A stretch of DNA of 8,117 nt. It comes from JANOBJ01 sp031411575 (lineage in GTDB: Bacteria; Pseudomonadota; Gammaproteobacteria; Burkholderiales; Burkholderiaceae_C). Location: NCBI GenBank assembly GCA_031411575.1, contig JANOBJ010000120.1, forward strand, positions 1-8,117, written 5' to 3'. Below are positions 1 to 5,041 of the stretch, one piece after another. The notes beneath the pieces are model-generated. The model saw nothing but the letters and a program-made list of their open reading frames with translations, was not told the origin of the DNA and did no database searches. The number at the start of each line of letters is the position of its first letter. The stretch's first letter is position 1. The position numbers and the translations under genes are program-made.

Positions 1-403
1 CGAGCAGCAGGCTGAAGGCGAACGGCAGGATCCAGAACGACCAGTTGTTCATGCGCGGCAGGGCCATGTCCGGCGCGCCGATCTGCAGCGGCACCATCCA
101 GTTCGCGAAGCCCACGAAGGCCGGCATGATGGCGCCGAACACCATGATCAGGCCGTGCATGGTGGTGAGCTGGTTGAACAGTTCGGGGTTGACCAGTTGC
201 AGGCCGGGCTGGAACAGCTCGGCACGAATGCCCAGCGCCAGCACCCCGCCCACCATCAGCATGGTGAACGAGAACAGCAGGTACAGCGTGCCGATGTCCT
301 TGTGGTTGGTGGCATAGACCCAGCGGCGCCAGCCGCTCGGGGCGTGGTCATGGTGGTCGTCGTGGGCGTGGTCGTGGCCGTGGGGGTCAATTACTGCGCT
401 CAT
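1..403 (-). CDS. ctaD: Cytochrome c oxidase subunit I (aa3-type), N-terminal part, cut by the window edge
   Basis: This is the N-terminal 134 residues of the catalytic heme-copper subunit of an aa3-type terminal oxidase, which reduces O2 to water in the inner membrane and pumps protons. I translated it from the minus strand. It starts at ATG 401-403, with an AGGA ribosome-binding motif (plus-strand 413-416) nine bases upstream, and runs off the left edge without a stop. Visible family marks are WVYATNHKDIGTLYL (residues 28-42), a first membrane helix at about 40-58, and TMHG with His83, which corresponds to the low-spin heme a ligand. After these come the conserved FANWMVPLQIGAPDMALPRMNNWSFW stretch (from residue 99) and another helix start. 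Residues 8-20 hold seven His mixed with Asp. It lies 41 bp downstream of ctaC on the same strand, so co-transcription is likely. The heme a3/CuB half is outside the window. Confidence 0.97.
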   Translation of the reverse strand, partial: MSAVIDPHGHDHAHDDHHDHAPSGWRRWVYATNHKDIGTLYLLFSFTMLMVGGVLALGIRAELFQPGLQLVNPELFNQLTTMHGLIMVFGAIMPAFVGFANWMVPLQIGAPDMALPRMNNWSFWILPFAFSLLL

Positions 404-444
404 GGTGTGCTGTCCTGAAATGCGGGTGTTCAACGGCTAGGTGA

Positions 445-1641
445 TTACTTGCGGGCGGCGGCGATGTCGGCCGGCTGCACGATCTGGCCCGTCTTGTTCG
501 ACCAGTTGTTCTTGGTGTAGGTGATGACCGCGGCAATCTCGGTGTCCGACAGCTGCTTCCAGGCGGGCATGGCGCCCTTGTTCTGGCCGTTCAACAGGAT
601 GTCGATCTGCTTGGCCTTGTCGGCATCGAGCACCACGGCGGCGCCATCCAGCGCCTTGATCGGGCCGGCGCCCTTGCCGCTGGCCTGGTGGCAGGCGGCA
701 CAGTTGGCGGCATAGACCTTCTCGCCGCGCGCGACCATGTCGGGCAGCGCCCAGACCTTGGTCGGATCGTCGGCCTTGGCGGCGGCTTCCTTCTTCTTGC
801 CGTCCACCCACCTGGTGTATTCCTCAGCGGTAACCACCTTCACGTGGATCGGCATGTAGGCGTGCTCTTTGCCGCACAACTCCTGGCATTGGCCATAGAA
901 GTCGCCGGTTTTCTCGGCGCGGAACCAGGTGTCGCGCACGAAGCCGGGGATCGCGTCCTGCTTGATGCCCAGGGAGTTGACGGCAAACGCGTGGATCACG
1001 TCGTTGGCGGTGGTGATGATGCGCACCTTCTTGTTGACCGGCACCACCAGCGGGTTGTCCACTTTCAACAGGTAGTTGTCAGGGATCGAGCCGGCCTTGG
1101 GGCCCCCGTTGTTGGACATTTCGCGGTGCGTGCTGTCCAGCGTGGAGACAAAACCCAGGCCCTCGCCCTCGCCCTTGATGTAGTCGTAGCCCCATTTCCA
1201 CTGGTAGCCAGTGGCCTTGATGGTCAGGTCGGCGTTGGTGGTGTCCTTGGAGGCGACCAGCACCTTGGTGGCAGGCAGCGCCATCAGGATCACGATGATG
1301 AAGGGCACGATGGTCCAGATGATCTCGACCGTGACCGACTCATGGAAGTTGGCCGCCTTGTGGCCGACCGACTTGCGGTGCTTCCAGATCGAATAGAACA
1401 TCACGCCGAACACCGCCACAAAGATCACGGTGCACAGGATCATCATGAAGTTGTGCAGCCAGTGCTGCTCTTCGGCGATCTTGGTCACGGCCGGATGCAG
1501 GTTAAGCTGGTTCACGGCCGGGCCGCCCGGCAGGTCATTGACGGCCTGCGCCGCGGTGAATGCTGCCGTGCTGGCCCAAGCGGCCGCACCAAGCAGCATC
1601 TGGTTGAGCGTGTCCGACAGCGTTTTGGTAGTGCTCTTCAT
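445..1641 (-). CDS. ctaC: Cytochrome c oxidase subunit II with fused C-terminal cytochrome c domain
   Basis: Subunit II takes electrons from cytochrome c through the CuA centre and passes them to subunit I. With the chosen start it has 398 residues. A signal peptide ends near AQA (residues 31-33). Two membrane helices follow at about 64-85 and 106-126, then the aromatic electron-entry motif YQWKWGYDY (146-154). The CuA ligands are all visible: His217, Cys252, Glu254, Cys256, His260 and Met263. A linker leads to a class I cytochrome c domain with heme motif CAACH (314-318) and probable axial Met358 (GAMPAW). This fusion is known from caa3-like and many betaproteobacterial oxidases. I chose ATG 1639-1641 because MKSTTKTL begins a normal signal peptide. 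An upstream in-frame GTG at 1696-1698, overlapping the previous stop as GTGA, would add 19 residues that do not fit a signal peptide. Neither start has a strong Shine-Dalgarno sequence. Stop TAA is at 445-447. Confidence 0.96.
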   Translation of the reverse strand: MKSTTKTLSDTLNQMLLGAAAWASTAAFTAAQAVNDLPGGPAVNQLNLHPAVTKIAEEQHWLHNFMMILCTVIFVAVFGVMFYSIWKHRKSVGHKAANFHESVTVEIIWTIVPFIIVILMALPATKVLVASKDTTNADLTIKATGYQWKWGYDYIKGEGEGLGFVSTLDSTHREMSNNGGPKAGSIPDNYLLKVDNPLVVPVNKKVRIITTANDVIHAFAVNSLGIKQDAIPGFVRDTWFRAEKTGDFYGQCQELCGKEHAYMPIHVKVVTAEEYTRWVDGKKKEAAAKADDPTKVWALPDMVARGEKVYAANCAACHQASGKGAGPIKALDGAAVVLDADKAKQIDILLNGQNKGAMPAWKQLSDTEIAAVITYTKNNWSNKTGQIVQPADIAAARK

Positions 1642-1694
1642 CGTTTTCACTTGCTTCGTTGCCTCAAAAACCTGACCCCATCGTTGCACGCGGC

Positions 1695-2171
1695 TCACGC
1701 CCCGCGCAGTGCCATCCGGATCTCGCGCGCAAGCGCCGGACGCAATTCGGGGCGCACGTAGCGCCCCACTTCAACCCGCCGCCCCAGCCCCGACACCTCA
1801 ATCAGCGAGCGATCGCCCGCTTTCGGCTCGACCCGCACCCAGTCCCGGTTGAACTCGGCCCGCTCCAGGCGGCCCGCGTTCTCCAGTTCGACCACGAGCT
1901 GGGCGCCCTGCAGCGAAATGCTCTCGCCGTCGGTGGCATGGCGCGCATAGACCAGAAACGCAAACCCCACCACCGCCAGCTCAAGCCAGGCGAACGGCAG
2001 GATCAGTTTGGCACCCTGGAACCAGAACAAGGTTCCGATGCCCAGCGATACCACGCACAGCGACCCGTACAGCCAACCCAGCTGGGCCGGCGTCACGGAG
2101 CAATTGCGCTTCAAGAACCAGTGGATGTTCTGGCCTGAGACTGTGGCGAAACGGTACACAAGGTTCGACAC
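1695..2171 (-). CDS. DUF2244 integral membrane protein, first gene of the cytochrome oxidase cluster
   Basis: This 158-residue protein fits the DUF2244 family, whose function is not established. The N-terminal part has the family-like pattern FLKRNCSVTPAQL (19-31). Two hydrophobic helices follow at about 31-50 and 55-76, joined by a short FQGAK loop. A charged C-terminal domain of about 80 residues ends in VGRYVRPELRPALAREIRMAL, which is typical of the family. The start is GTG at 2169-2171. In-frame TGA and TAG codons lie just upstream (five and six codons), so the gene cannot begin earlier, but a second GTG at codon 5 is an alternative. No Shine-Dalgarno sequence is evident. The gene precedes ctaC by 53 bp on the same strand, so a role in oxidase assembly or cofactor supply is possible. 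That is inferred from context only. Confidence 0.88.
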   Translation of the reverse strand: MSNLVYRFATVSGQNIHWFLKRNCSVTPAQLGWLYGSLCVVSLGIGTLFWFQGAKLILPFAWLELAVVGFAFLVYARHATDGESISLQGAQLVVELENAGRLERAEFNRDWVRVEPKAGDRSLIEVSGLGRRVEVGRYVRPELRPALAREIRMALRGA

Positions 2172-2270
2172 GGGTGACGCTCACTAAACCCGACGCACCA
2201 GACCGCGATGGTCAACCCCCTGCTGGCGCGTCGTACTGCGTGGGAATATGCCCAAATCCGACAAGCAATG

Positions 2271-2276
2271 ATTGTA
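2271..2276 (-). promoter_or_regulatory. Candidate -10 element for the DUF2244–ctaC–ctaD operon
   Basis: On the minus strand the sequence GCGCTACAATCATTG contains TACAAT, one base from the sigma-70 -10 consensus. It lies about 100 bases upstream of the DUF2244 start. The hexamer at 17-bp spacing reads GGGGAA and is a poor -35, so an activator may be needed or the match may be chance. Apart from this, the 241-bp gap 2172-2412 shows no small gene or RNA gene that I can support. Confidence 0.4.
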
Positions 2277-2412
2277 GCGCGGGTTTACCCAGCTTCCCCG
2301 AGCGAAAGCCCCGCAATCCCGACTGTGGCGCCAGTGCAATCGCCCCCGATCCGCCGGCCTTGGGGCTACGGCCTGACCCCGCGCTCAAACCCGTTCGTGT
2401 ACGATGCCGCGC

Positions 2413-3324
2413 TCAGCCTCCACCCGTTTTGCCCCCGTGCAGCATGGCGCGCATGTCCTGCAGCGACACCGCGCTCTGCGCGCTCAGGCGCACCCGCGGC
2501 GCGGGCTTGAGCGCGTGGCCGTAGATGATCTCAAACGTCAGCGCCAGGCGCCCGCCATCGGCCGGATCGGCCAGCCGCGCGGCCAGCACACGCTCCAGCC
2601 CGTCGCGCCAGACCTTGCCCCGCAGCGCCGGAAAGCGCTGCGGATGCAGGTTGCGCCCGAGTTCACGCAGGTCGGCCAGCAGCCGCGCCGGGGATTCATA
2701 GGTCAGGCGGATGCGCTCCATGTCCATCACCGGCTCGGCAAAACCGGCCTGCACCAGCATGTCGCCCCAGTCGTGCATGTCGGTGAACTCATGGCCCGGC
2801 GCCGGCCAGCCCAGCGCCGCGTACAGCCCGCGCAGCTCGCGCAGGCTGTCTGGCCCCAGGCACGAGAACATCAAGAAGCCATCGGTTGCCAGCGCCCGGT
2901 GCCAGCGCGCGATCAGCGCCTGCGGGTCTGCCGCGGTGTGCAGCGCCATGTTGGCCCAGAGCATCTGCACGCCAGCGTCGGGCGGCGGCGCAAAGTGGGT
3001 GGCGCCGCCGGTCCAGCGGGTCGGCTGCCACCACGGTTTTGCTATTGATTTAATAGCATACTCTGACCAGCCGACGACGACCTCGGACACGAAACACTCA
3101 GATTTGGCGTACCGGCGCGCCAGCAGCCCGTGCGCCGCCAGGCCGCCGCGCACCGGCGCCCAGTGGCACCACACGGCGGGCTGCAGCTTGATCCACTGCA
3201 GCCGGTCTTCCATGCGCCGCGCCACCTCTTCATGCAGCCACGGCGACAGCTTGGGCGCGGCCTGCAGCCAGCGCGCGGCGGCGGCGGTGTCGATGGTGGG
3301 CGGGCGTTCGGTGGCGGTGGGCAT
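2413..3324 (-). CDS. BioC-like SAM-dependent methyltransferase family protein
   Basis: This 303-residue protein resembles the BioC/UbiE-type methyltransferase superfamily. In that family BioC methylates malonyl-ACP to start biotin synthesis. The clearest family segments are MLWANMALHTAADPQALIARWHRAL (from residue 121), which matches the BioC pattern of an [SA]N[LM]ALH-like motif, and the following FLMFSCLGPDSLRELR (150-165). Later come a TDMHDWGDMLVQAGFAEPVMDME block (from 181) and a C-terminal TFEIIYGHA. The Gly-rich SAM motif I expected near residues 50-85 is not recognisable; that region reads VWCHWAPVRGGLAAH. Residues 86-96 (WSEYAIKSIAK) are encoded by an AT-rich hairpin repeat also found at 7875-7916. 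Start is ATG 3322-3324 without an obvious Shine-Dalgarno sequence. The gene diverges from comF with a 107-bp gap. Family assignment is good, but substrate and catalytic competence are uncertain, so I give no symbol. Confidence 0.8.
   Translation of the reverse strand: MPTATERPPTIDTAAAARWLQAAPKLSPWLHEEVARRMEDRLQWIKLQPAVWCHWAPVRGGLAAHGLLARRYAKSECFVSEVVVGWSEYAIKSIAKPWWQPTRWTGGATHFAPPPDAGVQMLWANMALHTAADPQALIARWHRALATDGFLMFSCLGPDSLRELRGLYAALGWPAPGHEFTDMHDWGDMLVQAGFAEPVMDMERIRLTYESPARLLADLRELGRNLHPQRFPALRGKVWRDGLERVLAARLADPADGGRLALTFEIIYGHALKPAPRVRLSAQSAVSLQDMRAMLHGGKTGGG
3040..3081. repeat. Dispersed AT-rich hairpin repeat, copy A (inside the methyltransferase gene)
   Basis: This 42-bp segment begins with the inverted repeat TGCTATT-GATTT-AATAGCA (3040-3058) and continues through GACCAGC. 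Aligned without gaps to 7875-7916 it matches at 32 of 42 positions by my count. It is an AT-rich island within a GC-rich gene and keeps the reading frame open. That these are two members of a dispersed family is inferred from the two copies here. Confidence 0.65.
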
Positions 3325-3431
3325 GTGGGCGGGCTTGGGGCGCGGTGCGCTCGGGGGGCGCCCGGCGCGACGGGGGAAAGGCTGTCCGGAAGGGACGGAG
3401 TCAGTAAGTTGCTGCCGAGTATATTGAGCCG

Positions 3432-4214
3432 ATGTTCCGCCAGTTGCTTGACCGGGTATCCGGGCGGTCTACCCGCCAGGCGCCGCCACGGCTGCACGCG
3501 CCCTGGGCCAGCCGGCTGCCCAGCCGCTGCGCGGTGTGTCACGCCTGGCCTGCCGAGCCGGTCTGCGAGCCCTGCGTGCAGCGCTTCGCGCAACCGGCGG
3601 TGCGCTGCCACACCTGCGCCCTGCCGCTGCCCGGGCTGGCGCTGCGCGCAGGCGGTGGCCCCACCCACTGCGGCGCCTGCCTGCAGCACCCGCCGCCGCT
3701 GGACCGCTGCCTGGCCGCACTGGACTACGCTTACCCGTGGAGCGACAGCGTGGCGCGCTTCAAGTTTCATGATGAGCCGGGCTGGGCTGCTTTTTTTGCC
3801 ACCCTGCTGCGCAGCACGCCCTGGGTCGAGCCCGCGCTGGAGCAGGCCGACTGGGTGCTGCCGATGCCCCTGTCGCGCCAGCGGCTCAGCCAGCGCGGCT
3901 ACAACCAGACCCTGCTATTGGCGCGCCACTTGGTGCCCGGCAGCGCGCCCGCCAGGACCGATGCCGGCCTGCTGCTGCGCGTGCGCGACACGCCGCCCCA
4001 GCACAGCCTGCCGCGCGCCGAGCGGCTGCGCAACGTGACCGGCGCCTTTGCGGTCGAGCCGCTGCGCGCGATTGAGCTGCGCGGCAAGCGCGTGGTGCTG
4101 GTGGACGACGTGATGACCACCGGCGCCTCGCTGTTCGCCGCCGCGCAGACACTGCGCGAGGCCGGCGCCGCCCACATCACGGCCGTGGTGTTGGCGCGCA
4201 CCCCGGCTGACTAG
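3432..4214 (+). CDS. comF: ComF family protein (phosphoribosyltransferase-like, zinc-finger N-terminus)
   Basis: This 260-residue protein has the ComF/GntX architecture. An N-terminal Cys-rich zinc-binding region has CxxC pairs at Cys33/36, Cys45/48, Cys59/62 and Cys80/83. It is followed by the family's KFHDE segment (111-115), LPMPLSRQRLSQRGYNQ (143-159), and the type I phosphoribosyltransferase PRPP loop VLVDDVMTTGAS (222-233) near the C-terminus. In Gram-positives ComF takes part in DNA uptake. In proteobacteria relatives are linked to use or uptake of external DNA, but the reaction is not known. Length is normal for the family. ATG 3432-3434 has only weak ribosome-binding potential (TTGAG). 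A TATATT hexamer (3420-3425) is too close to the start to be a standard -10 unless the message is almost leaderless. The gene is divergent from the methyltransferase gene and convergent with the Gly-rich gene. Confidence 0.92.
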   Translation: MFRQLLDRVSGRSTRQAPPRLHAPWASRLPSRCAVCHAWPAEPVCEPCVQRFAQPAVRCHTCALPLPGLALRAGGGPTHCGACLQHPPPLDRCLAALDYAYPWSDSVARFKFHDEPGWAAFFATLLRSTPWVEPALEQADWVLPMPLSRQRLSQRGYNQTLLLARHLVPGSAPARTDAGLLLRVRDTPPQHSLPRAERLRNVTGAFAVEPLRAIELRGKRVVLVDDVMTTGASLFAAAQTLREAGAAHITAVVLARTPAD

Positions 4215-4236
4215 GGCCTGGGCGGACAGGCCCAGG
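4214..4236. terminator. GC-rich hairpin after comF, possible terminator
   Basis: Beginning on the last base of the comF stop codon, GGGCCTG (4214-4220) pairs with CAGGCCC (4227-4233) across a six-base loop. An overlapping alternative stem pairs CCTGGGC (4218-4224) with GCCCAGG (4230-4236). There is no T-tract on either side, so a classical intrinsic terminator is not proven. The position between two convergent genes makes a bidirectional transcription stop plausible. Confidence 0.4.
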
Positions 4237-4277
4237 GTCCGGCCAGGCGCTACCCAGCGCATGGCCACGAACCCGAA

Positions 4278-4799
4278 TCAACGCAGCGCGTCGTCAGCGC
4301 CGCGCGACTGGCTGACGTGGCCGGGGGTGTTGTCGCCGCGTGAATGGCTGACGTGGCCCGGCGTGTTGTTGTTTGACGAGTGTCCGTGCGTCGAGCTGTG
4401 GCCCTGCGTAGCACTGTGGCCGCTGTGGCCCGAGTTGTTGCTGTTGCCGCCATGGCCGGAGTTGGCGCTGCCGTGACCTGAATTGGAGTTGCCGCCATGC
4501 CCGGAGTTGCTGTTGCCGCCCGAGCTGGACGAACTGCCGCCGCTGGAACTGCTGGAGCTGCCGCCGGAACTGCCGCCACCCGAACTGCCCCCGCCTGAAC
4601 TGCCGCCACCGCCGCCGCCCGAGCCGCTGCCGCTGGCGCCGCTACCTCCGCCGCCCGAGCCACCTCCACCACCTCCACCACCACCACCACCGCCGCCTCC
4701 ACCACCCCCGCCGCCCCCGTGGGCCAGTGCCGATGCCGCGACCATGCCGAGTGCCAGCGCCATGACGGCTGCTGTCGTGCTTTTCCTGAAATTGACCAT
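4278..4799 (-). CDS. Secreted Gly/Ser/His/Asn-rich low-complexity protein
   Basis: I do not recognise a named family. The 173-residue product begins with a clear signal peptide (MVNFRKSTTAAVMALALGMVAASALA, with probable cleavage after Ala26), so export is likely. The mature chain is low-complexity in zones: a run of 20 Gly (28-47), a Gly/Ser zone to about residue 95, then Asn-Ser-Gly-His repeats (NSGHG-like, about 97-128) and a GHSSTHGHSS stretch. A tandem 12-residue repeat, NTPGHVSHSRGD / NTPGHVSQSRGA (145-168), is followed by DDALR. It has about a dozen His and no Cys, so metal binding or a surface/matrix role could be tested. The start is well supported: ATG 4797-4799 has AGGAGA (plus-strand 4806-4811) six bases upstream, and a good promoter lies at 4922-4950. 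The poly-Pro reading of the opposite strand is an artefact. The gene diverges from the DUF6502–DUF5666 operon. Confidence 0.82.
   Translation of the reverse strand: MVNFRKSTTAAVMALALGMVAASALAHGGGGGGGGGGGGGGGGGGGGSGGGGSGASGSGSGGGGGGSSGGGSSGGGSSGGSSSSSSGGSSSSSGGNSNSGHGGNSNSGHGSANSGHGGNSNNSGHSGHSATQGHSSTHGHSSNNNTPGHVSHSRGDNTPGHVSQSRGADDALR
4310..4381. repeat. Tandem 36-bp repeat in the C-terminus of the Gly-rich gene
   Basis: Two adjacent 36-bp units are marked by TGGCTGACGTGGCC starting at 4309 and 4345, and GGTGTTGT-like segments follow each. They encode the two 12-residue NTPGHVS[HQ]SRG units. The unit is a multiple of three, so copy-number change would keep frame. The outer limits are approximate. 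Confidence 0.7.
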
Positions 4800-4805
4800 G
4801 AGATT

Positions 4806-4811
4806 TCTCCT
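4806..4811 (-). promoter_or_regulatory. Strong ribosome-binding site of the Gly-rich gene
   Basis: Read on the minus strand this is AGGAGA, a near-consensus Shine-Dalgarno sequence six bases before ATG 4799. It fixes the start and supports the gene as real despite its low-complexity product. Confidence 0.8.
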
Positions 4812-4890
4812 GAAGACCGTTGACCACCACCTGTACCGCCGAACCCGCCAGGCCTTGAAGTTGACTGCCTGCGACGCCCCTGCGGCTCCA

Positions 4891-4915
4891 AAACGTGTGA
4901 TATTTTCCCACGTTT
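4891..4915. promoter_or_regulatory. Palindromic operator-like site 1
   Basis: A 25-bp dyad centred on 4903 has half-sites AAACGTGTGA and TCCCACGTTT; 10 of 12 base pairs across the axis are complementary. Its core GTGTGA-N5-TCCCAC (4895-4911) recurs at 4929-4945 and 4970-4986. It lies just downstream of the predicted transcription start of the Gly-rich gene, a typical place for a repressor site. The RNA could also fold as a 5' hairpin. Confidence 0.65.
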
Positions 4916-4921
4916 AAGGGC

Positions 4922-4950
4922 AGTTTATGTGGGAAATTTTCCCTCGTCAA
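4922..4950 (-). promoter_or_regulatory. Sigma-70-like promoter of the Gly-rich gene
   Basis: On the minus strand TTGACG (plus-strand 4945-4950) and TAAACT (plus-strand 4922-4927) are separated by exactly 17 bp. Both hexamers are close to consensus. Transcription would start near 4915, giving a leader of about 115 bases before ATG 4799. The spacer is filled by operator-like site 2, so the promoter is probably regulated. Confidence 0.6.
4929..4945. promoter_or_regulatory. Palindromic operator-like site 2, within the promoter spacer
   Basis: GTGGGA-N5-TCCCTC is centred on 4937, with a perfect inner palindrome GGGAAA-T-TTTCCC (4931-4943). It occupies the spacer between the -35 and -10 of the Gly-rich gene promoter, where a bound protein would block RNA polymerase. 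It shares spacing and half-site pattern with the sites at 4895-4911 and 4970-4986. Confidence 0.6.
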
Positions 4951-4969
4951 GGGTTTGCATCGTATTTTT

Positions 4970-4986
4970 GTGTGATTATTTCCCAC
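4970..4986. promoter_or_regulatory. Palindromic operator-like site 3, upstream of the DUF6502 operon
   Basis: GTGTGA-N5-TCCCAC is centred on 4978. It matches site 1 at 16 of 18 positions over 4970-4987 versus 4895-4912, and TTT/AAA flanks extend its dyad. It ends ten bases before the candidate -10 TACACT (4996-5001), so it covers the place where the -35 of the DUF6502 operon should be. Confidence 0.6.
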
Positions 4987-4995
4987 GAAATGGTC

Positions 4996-5001
4996 TACAC
5001 T
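4996..5001 (+). promoter_or_regulatory. Candidate -10 of the DUF6502–DUF5666 operon
   Basis: TACACT is a fair -10 hexamer and would give a leader of about 35 bases before ATG 5042. The -35 at 17 bp reads TGATTA and is weak. A second candidate, TTACAC at 5004-5009 preceded by TGG (extended -10 form), is also possible. The DNA around 4890-5010 is markedly AT-richer than the genes on either side. Confidence 0.35.
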
Positions 5002-5041
5002 GGTTACACAATCACCGCTTCAGCCCCACAACCTCATCGCC

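Noticed and set aside
1642..1698. Upstream GTG start for ctaC overlapping the DUF2244 stop
   Set aside because: The added 19 residues (MSRVQRWGQVFEATKQVKT) would precede a normal signal peptide. The start at 1641 is more natural, though translational coupling cannot be excluded.
688..1761. 357-residue open frame on the plus strand
   Set aside because: It is antisense to ctaC, whose CuA and heme motifs prove the minus-strand frame.
3383..3395. Short hairpin GTCC-GGAAG-GGAC between the methyltransferase gene and comF
   Set aside because: A four-base stem is expected by chance in GC-rich DNA and no function can be supported.
3418..3425. TATACT/TATATT hexamers upstream of comF as promoter
   Set aside because: Neither strand has a matching -35 at suitable spacing, and the plus-strand hexamer lies only six bases before the comF ATG.
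4666..4725. Triplet-like repeats resembling an array
   Set aside because: These are degenerate glycine codons in a coding frame. There are no spaced identical repeats, so this is not a CRISPR array.
4483..4917. Poly-Pro/Leu/Glu open frame on the plus strand
   Set aside because: It is the complement of the Gly/Ser-rich gene, which has the better start, ribosome-binding site and signal peptide. It would also run across the promoter and two operator-like sites.
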